Source: Novosphingobium sp. Chol11 (GTDB lineage Bacteria > Pseudomonadota > Alphaproteobacteria > Sphingomonadales > Sphingomonadaceae). Taken from it: a DNA stretch of 64,000 nt. The notes beneath the pieces are model-generated. The model did no database searches and was not told the origin of the DNA. It saw nothing but the letters and a program-made list of their open reading frames with translations. Both the position numbers and the translations under genes were made by a program. The stretch covers positions 1 to 64,000 of the forward strand of contig NZ_CAMBTS010000005.1 in assembly GCF_945870625.1 (NCBI RefSeq). The letters are read 5' to 3'. This document shows positions 42,660 through 52,811 of the stretch, one piece after another (the first letter of the stretch is position 1; every line of letters begins with the position of its first letter).

Positions 42660-43977
42660 CTGGTGCTTCGGTGAGGCGGGCCGCGACCATGGCGAGCAGC
42701 GGCAATCTGGCCTGCATCTTGATCGCCAGCAGCGCGGTTCCGCTTACTTTGCGCTGCACGAACAAGGTATCCATCGGCGGAAGATGCCAGTTGCTGCGGT
42801 CTTTGGCGATGGGTTTGGTCAGTTCGCGAATGCCCTCGACAAAGCTGCGATCGGAAAAGTTGAATAAGCCCGGCTTGTTGCCGTGGGCGAGGATGATCTC
42901 GATGATGCCATCGAATGCCGGGCCATGGCTTTCGAGCAGGCCTTGCGAAATGAAGCCGACTTCCACCAGCGCATTGCGCATGGCGGGACGGTCTTGCTCC
43001 AGACCTGCGCGCATCAAGGTACGATAGGCTGCGATCGTGGCCGGGGGCACGGGCCGCGCCGCCCCGAAATCGAGCAGGACGATCCGCCCGGTTTCGGGCT
43101 GCCAGCGGTAATTGGCGAAATTGGGATCGGTCTGCATGAAGCCGAACACGAACAATTCGCGCAGTACCAGATCCATCAGCGCGCCCATGGTCTGATCGCG
43201 GACCTCTTGCGTAGCGCTTGCCAGTTCCTCGATCGGGCGCGCGGCGATGAAATCCATCGTCAGCACTTGCGCGCCGGTCAGCTCATCGACCGGGGCGGGG
43301 ACGAGGAACGCGCCTTCGCCCGCCAGCATTTGGCCGTAGCGGCGCATCTGTTCGGCCTCGCGCACATAATCGGCTTCTTCGTGCAGCTGGCGTTTGGCCT
43401 CGTCCAGCAGCGGCGAGATATCGAAATCGCCGGGTAGCAGGCCCGAAACGCGCAGCAATGTTGCGACATTATCGACATCGGCATCGATGCTGGCGGCAAT
43501 GCCGGGATACTGCACTTTGACTGCGACCAACCGGCCATCGGGCAGCTTGGCCCGGTGCACCTGGCCGATGGAGGCGGCCGCAATCGGCACCGGGTCAAAC
43601 TGCGCAAATCGGCGGCGCCAATCGCTACCCCATTGCGAACTAAGCACTTTTTGCAGTTGCGGTGGCGGCATGAAATGCGCGGAATCCCGCAGCCGCGCAA
43701 GAATGGCGGTGAGCTCGGCTGGCAGCAGATCGCCGCCATCGAGCGACATCATCTGCCCCATTTTCATTGCCGCGCCGCGCAGCTTCGATAACTGCTCGGT
43801 TACGCGCAGCGCATTGCCTGGTGTCAGCAAAAGCTCGGACATCTGCGGACGCTCGCCGCGTGCAAGGCGGCGCGCGCCTTCGGTCAGGACCCCGCCCGCC
43901 ACACCGCCCGCCAGTTGCCCGAACGAAGCTAGCCGGGCGAGGCGGCCCGAGGGAACCTTGCGATAGCGGTCGCTCAT
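42652..43977 (-). CDS. ABC1/UbiB-family atypical kinase
   Basis: LRGAAMKMGQMMSLDGGDLLPAELTAILARLRDSAHFMP...AAASIGQVHRAKLPDGRLVAVKVQYPGI...LLDFGAARPV. Confidence 0.92.
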   Translation of the reverse strand: MSDRYRKVPSGRLARLASFGQLAGGVAGGVLTEGARRLARGERPQMSELLLTPGNALRVTEQLSKLRGAAMKMGQMMSLDGGDLLPAELTAILARLRDSAHFMPPPQLQKVLSSQWGSDWRRRFAQFDPVPIAAASIGQVHRAKLPDGRLVAVKVQYPGIAASIDADVDNVATLLRVSGLLPGDFDISPLLDEAKRQLHEEADYVREAEQMRRYGQMLAGEGAFLVPAPVDELTGAQVLTMDFIAARPIEELASATQEVRDQTMGALMDLVLRELFVFGFMQTDPNFANYRWQPETGRIVLLDFGAARPVPPATIAAYRTLMRAGLEQDRPAMRNALVEVGFISQGLLESHGPAFDGIIEIILAHGNKPGLFNFSDRSFVEGIRELTKPIAKDRSNWHLPPMDTLFVQRKVSGTALLAIKMQARLPLLAMVAARLTEAPAI

Positions 43978-44321
43978 CGGACGAGCCTTTGAAGAGTGGG
44001 CCGCAGGCGTAGAAAGCGCAAGTATGCCGCCTCAAGCACGCGCAGTACCAGCCGGTTGCGTGCAGCAAGGCCTAGCGGGCGCAGCACGGGGATCGCCCGC
44101 CACATTGCGGCAAAGGCCGCTGCGCCCGATAGCAGTTGGCCATTCTCGCGGGCATGAAAGCGCGCCAGCAGCGCGGCGCGATCGATCGGACATGCCGCTC
44201 CCGGATCGCCCACATCGATAAAATCGATGCGCCGCGCCCGGTCAAGTTTGCGCATGAGGCTGATCTCCCGCGTGCAAAGCGGGCATGCGCCATCGAACCA
44301 GACGGTGAGATTTGCGGTCAC
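43974..44321 (-). CDS. DCC family thiol-disulfide oxidoreductase (DUF393)
   Basis: LTVWFDGACPLCTREISLMRKLDRARRIDFIDV; probable GTG start. Confidence 0.85.
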   Translation of the reverse strand: MTANLTVWFDGACPLCTREISLMRKLDRARRIDFIDVGDPGAACPIDRAALLARFHARENGQLLSGAAAFAAMWRAIPVLRPLGLAARNRLVLRVLEAAYLRFLRLRPTLQRLVR

Positions 44322-44416
44322 GGGCAAACTTTTTGAATAACCATCCCACCCCTGTTCACCCCGCCTTCGCGGCACGCAATCTGGCTTTAGGGGCGCAGGG
44401 CTATGCATTGCTCAGG

Positions 44417-45220
44417 TCAGAAAACCGGATCGTATCCCGGGGGGAGTTCGCCCGGGCCGTCCTTGGTCTCGCCGGTCGGCGCATGAATGCCGCACTCGAC
44501 TTTGTCCCAGCCCTTCCAGCGGCCCGAACGGGGGTCTTCACCCGGCGCCACTTTGGTGGTGCAGGGTGCGCAGCCGATGGAGGGATAGCCCTCTGCCACC
44601 AGCGGATGGCGGGGCAGATCGTGGTGCACCATATAGGCCTCGATATCCTGCTTCGACCAGCTGGCCAGCGGGTTGATCTTGAGGCGGCCATGCGGATCGG
44701 AACGGTCGATCTCGAAGCGCGGCAGGCCAGTGCGGGTGGCCGATTGAAAGCCCTTGCGCCCGGTGATCGAGGCATCGAAGCGCGCCAGCGTTATGGCTAG
44801 CGGAATGACCTTGCGGATCTCGCAGCAGCCATCAGGGTCCCACGACCAGCGCAAGCCCTTGTCGTCCTTCTTGGCCAAAACTTCGGCATCGGGCTCAACG
44901 ATCATCAGATGGGTGAGGCCAAGGCGCGCCATCAATGCGTCGCGATACGCAATCGTTTCGGCAAAGTGTTTGTGCGTTTCGAGGAAGATGACCGGCGTGG
45001 CCGGGTCGATTGCGGCCACCAGATGCAGCAACACCGCGCTTTCCGCACCAAAGCTGGAAACGACCGCAACTTCGCCCGCGAGGCTGTCGCGGAGCACGGA
45101 ACGGAGCATTTCGAGCGTTTCGGTGCCGCGAAACATGTTGTTGAGCCGGATTGCGTCGCTTTCCGAGAAGCGCGCGGTCGCATCGATCCGGTCGACATTC
45201 CTGATGGATGTTTCAGCCAT
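44417..45220 (-). CDS. cysH: Fe-S phosphoadenylyl/adenylyl-sulfate reductase
   Basis: VVSSFGAESAVLLHLVAAIDPATPVIFLETHKHF...DPDGCCEIRKV...GCAPCTTKVAPGEDPRSGRWKG...ECGIH; CC..CxxC ligands as in [4Fe-4S] APS reductases. Confidence 0.94.
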   Translation of the reverse strand: MAETSIRNVDRIDATARFSESDAIRLNNMFRGTETLEMLRSVLRDSLAGEVAVVSSFGAESAVLLHLVAAIDPATPVIFLETHKHFAETIAYRDALMARLGLTHLMIVEPDAEVLAKKDDKGLRWSWDPDGCCEIRKVIPLAITLARFDASITGRKGFQSATRTGLPRFEIDRSDPHGRLKINPLASWSKQDIEAYMVHHDLPRHPLVAEGYPSIGCAPCTTKVAPGEDPRSGRWKGWDKVECGIHAPTGETKDGPGELPPGYDPVF

Positions 45221-45656
45221 GGTCGGTCTCGCGATGACGAAGCGCCCAGATAGGCGTGCGGCCGTCGACGGTCTTTTGATAGACCTCGGGCCAGGTGGCG
45301 AATGCCTTTGCCGCAGCATCGGCGCTGATCGGCCGGTCGGGCGCGAAGGCATCGAAGCCGCAGCGGCGCATGTGGCTTAGCTGATCGATCAGCACATCAC
45401 CGACCGCGCGCAATTCCCCCGTATAGCCATTCTCGCGCAAGATGCGCGCCGCCGAATAGCCGCGGCCATCGCCAAAGGACGGGAACGCGATGTCGATGCG
45501 CGCAAGCTGGGACAGATGCGGCAGGAGCGCGCGCGCGTCGTCGCCGGGCTCGATCCGCACCGCCGCGGCATTGCCGGCATCGGCAAATGCGGCGAAGCTT
45601 ACCGCCGGGGCGGCCGAGGCTTCATCGCCGCGATACCGCAGCAGGGTCTCAACCAT
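45213..45656 (-). CDS. DUF934 protein
   Basis: LARIDIAFPSFGDGRGYSAARILRENGYTGELRAVGDVLIDQLSHMRRCGFDAF; located between sulfite reductase and cysH. Confidence 0.9.
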   Translation of the reverse strand: MVETLLRYRGDEASAAPAVSFAAFADAGNAAAVRIEPGDDARALLPHLSQLARIDIAFPSFGDGRGYSAARILRENGYTGELRAVGDVLIDQLSHMRRCGFDAFAPDRPISADAAAKAFATWPEVYQKTVDGRTPIWALRHRETDHG

Positions 45657-47283
45657 AGATTGCCTCCTTGAACGGGGCCATACCGATGCGGCGGTAAGTA
45701 TCGAGGAAGCGTTCGCCATCGCTGCGCTGCGCCAGATAGACTTCGGTCGCTTTCTCCAGCGCATCGACCACGCCGTCTTCGCTGAAGCCGGGGCCAGTGA
45801 TCTGCGCGAGCGATGTGTCTGCCGCTTCCGAGCCGCCAAACGACAGTTGGTAGTTCTCGGTGCCTTTGCGGTCGACCCCGAGGATGCCGATGTGGCCTGC
45901 GTGATGATGCCCGCAGGCATTGATGCAACCTGAAATCTTGACCTTCAGCTCGCCCAGATCGCGCTGACGGTCCATATCGGCAAAGCGCGCCGAAATTTTC
46001 TGCGCCAGCGGGATCGAGCGCGCATTGGCAAGGCTGCAATAATCAAGGCCAGGGCAGGCGATGATATCGCTGATCAGATCGAGATTGGCACTGCCGAGAC
46101 CCGCGCCTTCCAGCATTTGCCAAAGCGCATAGAGATCGGCCTTTTTGACATGCGGCAGCACGATGTTCTGCGTGTGGGTCACACGCAGCTCGTCGAAGCT
46201 GTAATCGCGCGCCAGATCAGCCATCAGCCGCATCTGGTCTGCGCTTGCATCGCCCGGGATGCCGCCGATCGGCTTGAGGCTGATCGTGACGACAGTGTAG
46301 CCCGGATGCTTGTGCGCGACTGTGTTCTGATCGAGCCAGACCGCGAAATCGGGGTCGCTGCGGTCGATGGCCTCCGGCAGTTCGGCTTCAAAGCTGGGAT
46401 CGGCAAAGAAGCTCTGGATGCGGGCGAGTTCTGCTGCTGGCGGCTCAAGGCCGAGGGTCAGGATGTGCGCAAACTCTTCCTCGACCTGGCGGCGATATTC
46501 GTCCGCGCCGATCTCGTGGATCAAGATCTTGATGCGCGCCTTGTACTTGTTGTCGCGGCGGCCGTAGCGGTTGTAAACGCGCAGGCACGCCTCGGCGTAG
46601 CTGATCATCTGCAGCGCGGGCACAAATTCGCGGATCACCGGCGCGATCATCGGGGTGCGGCCCATGCCGCCGCCGACATGGAACTTCGCGCCGATCTCGC
46701 CCGCTGCGTTGGCGACGATCTGGATGCCGATATCGTGGAGCCGCATCGCTGCGCGGTCGGTTTCGCTGGCGATCACCGCGAATTTGAACTTACGCGGCAG
46801 ATAATCGAATTCCGGGTGAAAACTCGACCATTGGCGCAGCAATTCGGCATAAGGACGCGGATCGACGAGTTCGTCGGCGGCGGCCCCGGCATACTGATCG
46901 GAGCTGATATTGCGGATGCAATTGCCACTGGTCTGGATCGCATGCATCTCAACAGTCGCCAAATCAGCAAGGATATCAGGCGTTTGTTCCAGCTTTATCC
47001 AGTTGTACTGGAGATTTTGGCGCGTGGTGAAGTGACCATAGCCGCGATCATACTTGTCGGCGATATCGCCGAGCAAACGCATCTGGCGGCTGCTAAGTGT
47101 GCCGTATGGTATCGCTACCCGCAGCATATAGGCATGCAATTGAAGATAGAGCCCGTTCTTCAGCCGCAGCGGCTTGAACTGGTCTTCGGTCAGCTCGCCT
47201 GAAAGACGGCGTTCCACTTGCCCGCGAAATTCCGCGACGCGCGCATCGACCATCGCCTGATCATAGTGGTCATATTGATACAT
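45649..47283 (-). CDS. cysI: Ferredoxin-type nitrite/sulfite reductase (hemoprotein)
   Basis: YGHFTTRQNLQYNWIKLEQTPDILADLATVEMHAIQTSGNCIRNI...ACPGLDYCSLANARSI...ISGCINACGHHHAGHIGILGV; siroheme/[4Fe-4S] motifs. Confidence 0.93.
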   Translation of the reverse strand: MYQYDHYDQAMVDARVAEFRGQVERRLSGELTEDQFKPLRLKNGLYLQLHAYMLRVAIPYGTLSSRQMRLLGDIADKYDRGYGHFTTRQNLQYNWIKLEQTPDILADLATVEMHAIQTSGNCIRNISSDQYAGAAADELVDPRPYAELLRQWSSFHPEFDYLPRKFKFAVIASETDRAAMRLHDIGIQIVANAAGEIGAKFHVGGGMGRTPMIAPVIREFVPALQMISYAEACLRVYNRYGRRDNKYKARIKILIHEIGADEYRRQVEEEFAHILTLGLEPPAAELARIQSFFADPSFEAELPEAIDRSDPDFAVWLDQNTVAHKHPGYTVVTISLKPIGGIPGDASADQMRLMADLARDYSFDELRVTHTQNIVLPHVKKADLYALWQMLEGAGLGSANLDLISDIIACPGLDYCSLANARSIPLAQKISARFADMDRQRDLGELKVKISGCINACGHHHAGHIGILGVDRKGTENYQLSFGGSEAADTSLAQITGPGFSEDGVVDALEKATEVYLAQRSDGERFLDTYRRIGMAPFKEAIYG

Positions 47284-47284
47284 G

Positions 47285-47581
47285 TCAGAGCACCCATCCG
47301 CTAATGTCGGTGTCAGCGGGTTTGAGAGAGAAATCGAGCCGGACAGTAGGGCCGAGCGCACGAATACGGTCTTTGATATGCGCCGGGCGCACGCCATCGG
47401 CCGTGCGCTGGGCATCGATCGCATAGCCTGCGTTCACGCGCAGGGCGGCGTCTTCGCGGGCTAGAATGGCGTCAGCCTCTGCGCCAACGTCGACCGCGTC
47501 GTTGACATCGCGCGACCAGTCTTGGCCGTCCCACCACACCACATCGCCGGTTTTGAGGTCGTTGCCGGTGAGAATTTTCAT
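47285..47581 (-). CDS. DUF2849 protein
   Basis: MKILTGNDLKTGDVVWWDGQDWSRDVNDAVDVGAEADAIL; sulfate-assimilation operon context. Confidence 0.88.
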   Translation of the reverse strand: MKILTGNDLKTGDVVWWDGQDWSRDVNDAVDVGAEADAILAREDAALRVNAGYAIDAQRTADGVRPAHIKDRIRALGPTVRLDFSLKPADTDISGWVL

Positions 47582-48348
47582 GCCGCGTTCTCCGCCAGCT
47601 GGAGGAGCGCTTTGGCGTCCTCCCGCGCCGTTACGTCACCGATCACGATCAGCGCCGGGCTCTTAACCTTCTCGCGCGCGATCAACGCACCTAGCCCGGC
47701 CAGCGGGCCACGCAGCACGCGCATTTGCGGGCGCGAGGCGTTTTCGATCACCGCCAGCGGCATATCGGGGGCAAGGCCATCGGCGATCAGCTTCTCGGCG
47801 ATCGCATCGCCGGTGGCGACGCCCATGTAGATCACCAGCGTGCGGCCAGCTCCGGCCAGACCGGCCCAGTTCTGCTCGGCCAGACCCTTGCACTGCCCGG
47901 CCACGAACGAGACGATCGAGGCGCTATCGCGGTGGGTGAGGGGGATCTGCGCGGCGGCGGCAGCACCCAGCGCGGCGCTGACGCCGGGAATGATCTCCAC
48001 CGGAACCCCTGCCGCGCGGCATGCCTCAGCCTCTTCACCGCCGCGACCGAAAATGAACGGATCGCCGCCTTTGAGGCGCACGACATCGCGCCCCATGCGC
48101 GCCTCGCGCACCAGCAGCGCGTTGATATCGTCCTGCTGCAAGGTATGGCGCGCACGGCTCTTGGCCACCGAGATATACCGCGCGCCGGGAGGCGCCATCG
48201 CGAGGATCGCGGGATCAACCAGACCATCATGGATGATGAGCTTCGCGCCCATCACCAGCCGTGCCGCGCGCAGCGTGAGCAAGTCCGGATCGCCCGGACC
48301 CGCGCCGACAAGGAAGACTGTTCCGATATGGGTAGGCGTAGTGTCCAT
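47578..48348 (-). CDS. cobA: Uroporphyrinogen-III C-methyltransferase
   Basis: GTVFLVGAGPGDPDLLTLRAARLV...VVRLKGGDPFIFGRGGEEAEACRAAGVPVEIIPGVSAALGAAA; SUMT signature. Confidence 0.94.
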   Translation of the reverse strand: MDTTPTHIGTVFLVGAGPGDPDLLTLRAARLVMGAKLIIHDGLVDPAILAMAPPGARYISVAKSRARHTLQQDDINALLVREARMGRDVVRLKGGDPFIFGRGGEEAEACRAAGVPVEIIPGVSAALGAAAAAQIPLTHRDSASIVSFVAGQCKGLAEQNWAGLAGAGRTLVIYMGVATGDAIAEKLIADGLAPDMPLAVIENASRPQMRVLRGPLAGLGALIAREKVKSPALIVIGDVTAREDAKALLQLAENAA

Positions 48349-48416
48349 GGCTGGCAGATGGTCGTTTGGCCCATCAATCGCCAGCGAGGAAAGCTAGGGG
48401 GCGGGCTAGATCAACT

Positions 48417-49388
48417 TTAGCGCGGGGCGGAAGGTTCGCCCACTCCGCGCTCCGCCAGCGCCGCCGCAAGCCGCTTGAGGCCATCTGAATCGCGCAGGGC
48501 CACGTCGGATTGGGGCAGGGGGATTTCCACGCTGTGGGCTTTCAGGCTGTGCCATGCTGCTTTGAGCACATCCGAGCGCACATTGGCGATGCCGTTCTCC
48601 GGGTCCTCGATCGTGACATAGATCAAGAGCTCGATCCCGCTCGCTCCGAAGGCGTGGAGCAGCACCGAAGGCTGAGGCTCTGCCAGCACACGCGGCACGG
48701 TCCGCGCGGCTTCCACCAGCAGCCGCTCGGCCAGCGCAATATCGCTGCCATAGGCGACGTTGATCGGAATGGTGATCCCCACCATGCGCGAGGCGTAAGA
48801 CCAGTTTTCCACTTGCGTGGTCATCAAGATCTCGTTGGGGATCAGGATCTCGCGGTTATCGAGCGTTGTCACTGAAACTGCGCGCACCCCGATGGTCCGC
48901 ACTTCGCCGATGGTGCTGCCCTTGGTATCGGTCAAGGCGATCACGTCGCCCGGCTTGATCGAACGATCCATGAGCAGGATCACGCCTGCAATCAGGTTGC
49001 CAAAGGTCTTTTGCAGGCCAAAGCCGACCGCGAGGCCAAACGCGCCCGAAAACACCGTCAAGGTGGTCAGGTTAATGCCCATCGCATCGATGCCGACCAG
49101 CACCGCGATGCTCCACACCGTCACCGTCATCAGCTTTTCGCCGAGCGCGCGCTGCGTTCCGTCGAGGCCTTTCATGCTGCGCACCAGCCGCCGTCCGACC
49201 CGGCTCACCACGCGGCCGAAGACGAACACCGCGATAACCACCAGTATCATCCACACTGCATTAAACAGCGAGATATGCGTGCGGCCGATATCGAAGCCGA
49301 CATCGTCGAGTGAACTTGCCCATTCGTTGATCTGCGTGTTTACCTGCCGGAGCAGCTTCGACCAGGTGCTCACGCTGCAGCGCCCCAC
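48417..49388 (-). CDS. MscS-family mechanosensitive ion channel
   Basis: AFGLAVGFGLQKTFGNLIAGVILLMDRSIKPGDVI...RTIGVRAVSVTTLDNREILIPNEILMT. Start may be GTG 49373. Confidence 0.92.
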   Translation of the reverse strand: MGRCSVSTWSKLLRQVNTQINEWASSLDDVGFDIGRTHISLFNAVWMILVVIAVFVFGRVVSRVGRRLVRSMKGLDGTQRALGEKLMTVTVWSIAVLVGIDAMGINLTTLTVFSGAFGLAVGFGLQKTFGNLIAGVILLMDRSIKPGDVIALTDTKGSTIGEVRTIGVRAVSVTTLDNREILIPNEILMTTQVENWSYASRMVGITIPINVAYGSDIALAERLLVEAARTVPRVLAEPQPSVLLHAFGASGIELLIYVTIEDPENGIANVRSDVLKAAWHSLKAHSVEIPLPQSDVALRDSDGLKRLAAALAERGVGEPSAPR

Positions 49389-50599
49389 ACGGCGAGCCCG
49401 CGCTCCAGATCAGCGATCAGGTCCGCAGGATCCTCCAGCCCGATCGACAGCCGCACGGCGAACCGGTCATCTGGGTCTGCCCCCGGCAGCGGCCAGACGC
49501 TCGCGGTGCGGATAGCAGCAGGATCGACCGGGGTGGCAAGGCTTTCGAACCCGCCCCACGAAAAGCCGATCCCGAACAGTTTCAGCGCATCGATAAGCGC
49601 ATCGCGCGCCGCCGATGTGCCGCCTTTCAGCACAAAGCTGAACAATCCGCAGCCCCCGGAGAAATCGCGCTGCCATAGCGCATGCCCGGGCGATCCCTGC
49701 AGCATCGGGCACAGCACCCGCGCCACTTCGGGCCGCGCGCTCAGCCACTCGGCAATCGCCAGCGCCGATGCGGTTTCCTGCGCCAGCCGCAGCGCCATCG
49801 TGCGCAGGCCGCGCAGCATCAGCGATGCGTCATCGGGCGAAGTGACCTGACCTAGCCCTTGCGCGCGCAGGCGCAATCTGCGGTGCCATGCGGGGCCTGC
49901 GCTGGCGCTTCCCATCATCGCATCGCTGTGTCCGCCGACATGCTTGGTCAGGCTCATCACCGCGATATCGGCCCCCATTTGCAGCGCCGGGAAGCCCAGC
50001 GGCGAAGCCCAGGTGTTATCGAGCAACACAGTGAGGCCGTGCGCATGGGCGAGCGCTGCAAAAGCGGGAACATCGCAGACTTCCATCGTCAGGCTACCGG
50101 GCGATTCGAGCAGTACCGCCTTGGTACGCGGGCAGATCGCGGCCTCGAACGCGGCGGCATCGAGAGGATCGAACCAGCGCGTTTCCACCCCGAAATCGCG
50201 CAGCAGCCCGCGCCCCATCGCGCGGCTGGGTTCATAGGCGTTGTCAGTCATCAACAGAACGTCGCCCGGGCGCAGAACGGCGAGCAGCGCACCCATGATT
50301 GCGGCAACGCCAGATGGATAGAGCACGGTTCCCTCTGCGCCGGGCTCCAGCGCGGTCAGCGCTTCGGCGAGCGCCCATTGGGTGGGAGCGCCGCGCCGGC
50401 CATAGTAAAACAGGCCGTCGACATTCGCTGGATGAGCCCGCAACGCCGCCATGTCGGGATAAAGATGCGTGCTCGCACGGTAGACCGGCGGGTTGACCAC
50501 GGCACCCGGATGGTCGGCGGTGCCGGTCCACGCCGACCGCCGCCCGGCACCGACAAGACGGGTGCCGATGCCCAACGCTTTGTTGTGCGGATCTTTCAT
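49370..50599 (-). CDS. metC: Cystathionine beta-lyase
   Basis: Cys/Met metabolism PLP enzyme: YYGRRGAPTQWALAEALTALEPGAEGTVLYPSGVAAI...ADIAVMSLTKHVGGHSDAMMG. Confidence 0.92.
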   Translation of the reverse strand: MKDPHNKALGIGTRLVGAGRRSAWTGTADHPGAVVNPPVYRASTHLYPDMAALRAHPANVDGLFYYGRRGAPTQWALAEALTALEPGAEGTVLYPSGVAAIMGALLAVLRPGDVLLMTDNAYEPSRAMGRGLLRDFGVETRWFDPLDAAAFEAAICPRTKAVLLESPGSLTMEVCDVPAFAALAHAHGLTVLLDNTWASPLGFPALQMGADIAVMSLTKHVGGHSDAMMGSASAGPAWHRRLRLRAQGLGQVTSPDDASLMLRGLRTMALRLAQETASALAIAEWLSARPEVARVLCPMLQGSPGHALWQRDFSGGCGLFSFVLKGGTSAARDALIDALKLFGIGFSWGGFESLATPVDPAAIRTASVWPLPGADPDDRFAVRLSIGLEDPADLIADLERGLAVWGAAA

Positions 50600-50656
50600 G
50601 CCAGACGGAAAAGCAGGATTTCCGCGCTCTCGCAAGCCGTTGTTCGGCCGCTTAGC

Positions 50657-51505
50657 CTACCTTGCGGCGCCCAGTTCCTTTGGCGCGTCGGGATCAGCAC
50701 CCCATTCGCTCCAGCTGCCGTCATAAAGCGCGACGTCCTCCTTGCCTATCAGATGAAGCGCGAAGATTAGCACGTTGGCGGTCATGCCCGATCCGCAGCT
50801 AGCCACAAGCGGCTTTTCAAGGTCGACACCCGCCTCGCCAAAAGCGGCACGCAGCGCTTCGGGCTTTTTCCAGGTGCCATCGGGTTCAAACAGGCTGGAA
50901 TAAGGCACATTGCGCGCGCCGGGGATGTGGCCGCTGGCAAGGCCGGGCTTGGTTTCCGCGACATCGCCAGTGAACCGGCCGGCCCCGCGCGCATCGACCA
51001 CTTGCTCGTCGCGCGAAGCCAGATTGGCCAGCATCTGCGCCTTGGTGCGCACGCTGCGGTTGTCGCTCCAGACGGTGAAATGGCGGTGACGCAGGGTATG
51101 CTTGCCTTGCGCGCAAGGCCGCCCCTCGGCCTTCCACTTGGCGATACCGCCATCGAGCAGCGCGACATTGGTTGCACCGAACATGGTCAGCATGAACCAC
51201 CCGCGCGCCGCCGACTTGATCGGGCTGTCATCATAGACAACGATCCGGCTGCCATCGCCAAGACCGAGGCTTTGCATGCGGCTGGCGAATTTCTCCGGCG
51301 AGGGGAGCATATTCATTCCCGGCTGCGCGGGATCGGTGAGATTGGCGATATCCATGAATACCGCGCCCGGGATGTGGCATGCCTCATATTCGAGGGCGGC
51401 GTCGCGGGCATGCTCGGGAAGAAAAGCACTCGCATCGACGATGCGCAAATCGCTCGCGCCCATTTCCTGGGCAAGCCAATTCGTCGAGACCAGCAAATCC
51501 ATGCA
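50657..51505 (-). CDS. sseA: 3-mercaptopyruvate/thiosulfate sulfurtransferase
   Basis: Two rhodanese domains; [29 protein letters not shown]...[21 protein letters not shown]. Confidence 0.92.
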   Translation of the reverse strand, partial: CMDLLVSTNWLAQEMGASDLRIVDASAFLPEHARDAALEYEACHIPGAVFMDIANLTDPAQPGMNMLPSPEKFASRMQSLGLGDGSRIVVYDDSPIKSAARGWFMLTMFGATNVALLDGGIAKWKAEGRPCAQGKHTLRHRHFTVWSDNRSVRTKAQMLANLASRDEQVVDARGAGRFTGDVAETKPGLASGHIPGARNVPYSSLFEPDGTWKKPEALRAAFGEAGVDLEKPLVASCGSGMTANVLIFALHLIGKEDVALYDGSWSEWGADPDAPKELGAAR

Positions 51506-51733
51506 ATCAAGCTCCTGCCGTTTTGGTGCGGCCCGGCTTTGCGTGGCTCGCTTGCGGTCCTGATTAACCCTCCGTTGAGCGGGCGTCACCCCCTAATGCG
51601 CCTCATGCCGATTAGAAAGATTGAGCAGGCGAGGCGGTGCGCTATTGACCAGCGCGTGCTGGCCCACCGCACCGTCTTGCCCTGCGCGCGCGGCGGGTGC
51701 ATGGGCCCGATTTTCTGCAGGAGTGCTGCGTCC

Positions 51734-52192
51734 ATGACTGATACTGGCGGCCCGCGTTACCTTGGCAAGGCCAGCGCAATGCCGGCCTCGCCCGAGGCGG
51801 CGGTGCTTGATTATGTGCCCAATCCCCGCCCTGGAGCGCTCTATCTGGTGCGCTTTGCCGTGCCTGAGTTTACCTCGCTCTGCCCTGTCACCGGTCAGCC
51901 CGATTTCGCGCACATCGTAATTGATTATGCCCCGGGCGAGACGATTGTCGAATCAAAGGCGCTCAAGCTGTTTTTGGGCGCCTTTCGCAATCACGCCGGG
52001 TTTCACGAAGATGTGACGGTCGGCATCGGGCAGCGCCTGTTTGGCGAAATGAGCCCGCGCTGGCTGCGGATCGGCGGTTACTGGTATCCGCGCGGGGGCA
52101 TCCCGATCGATGTTTTCTGGCAATCCGGCGCCCCGCCCGAGGGCCTGTGGCTTCCCGAGCAGGGCGTCGCTTCGTATCGCGGTCGCGGGTAA
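51734..52192 (+). CDS. queF: 7-cyano-7-deazaguanine reductase
   Basis: [54 protein letters not shown]; QueF signature. Confidence 0.97.
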   Translation: MTDTGGPRYLGKASAMPASPEAAVLDYVPNPRPGALYLVRFAVPEFTSLCPVTGQPDFAHIVIDYAPGETIVESKALKLFLGAFRNHAGFHEDVTVGIGQRLFGEMSPRWLRIGGYWYPRGGIPIDVFWQSGAPPEGLWLPEQGVASYRGRG

Positions 52193-52196
52193 GCGC

Positions 52197-52619
52197 TCAA
52201 TGGTGCCATCCGCGATCGAGGTGGCCGCTGACAGAATCGATCCGCGCATCGATGCGGCTGTATTCCCGCCCGATCCTGCGCGCTGAGCGAAAATCGCCCT
52301 GGCGGCATTCTCGTGCTTCCTGAAACCGCAGGCGATCAATATCGTTTTGAATGCGCCGGGCGTTCCAGCGATCGAGGTTGCCAAAGCGGATTTCGCGATT
52401 GAGGCGCCTTTGGACCTGAAGGCCGCGCTCGCCCGAACAGGTGGATTGCACGAGATATCCTGCGCGCTGGCCCCACCGGTCGCCGCCGATCACATCGCCG
52501 CGAAAGCCGTAGCCGCCATAGATGCTCTCGTCATGAGCGATTGCCGCAGGGCCGATCATCAGCGCCGCGCCCATTACCAGTCCGCTGGTGATCGCTTTAA
52601 GATAAGTCTTCATAGCCAT
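52197..52619 (-). CDS. Small secreted hypothetical protein, Arg-rich
   Basis: Signal peptide MAMKTYLKAITSGLVMGAALMIGPAAIA then Arg-rich helical sequence; convergent with queF. Confidence 0.6.
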   Translation of the reverse strand: MAMKTYLKAITSGLVMGAALMIGPAAIAHDESIYGGYGFRGDVIGGDRWGQRAGYLVQSTCSGERGLQVQRRLNREIRFGNLDRWNARRIQNDIDRLRFQEARECRQGDFRSARRIGREYSRIDARIDSVSGHLDRGWHH

Positions 52620-52768
52620 GTCCTTTGCTCTGGGGTTGGTCGGCGCGGTGCGGGTCAGCACGGGCCGATGAGCAAAGAATGCGCGATTCGCGCTGGCTTT
52701 AGCCTGAATAGACAGTTGGCTGTCGTTCAGATTTATAGGCTATATTATGAATGAAAGTGAAAGTGCTG

Positions 52769-52797
52769 GCGGTCAGGGGGCAACCCCGCCTGACCGC
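52769..52797 (-). terminator. Terminator-like hairpin downstream of aldehyde dehydrogenase
   Basis: GCGGTCAGG...CCTGACCGC 9-bp stem, 15 nt past the stop on the minus strand; weak T-rich tail. Confidence 0.5.
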
Positions 52798-52811
52798 GCA
52801 GCCTTCGGGTG

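Noticed and set aside
46117-47202. 361-aa plus-strand ORF opposite the sulfite reductase gene
   Set aside because: Shadow ORF antisense to clear siroheme reductase motifs.
51598-51733. Possible preQ1 riboswitch upstream of queF
   Set aside because: No recognisable preQ1 aptamer stem with A-rich tail in the leader.
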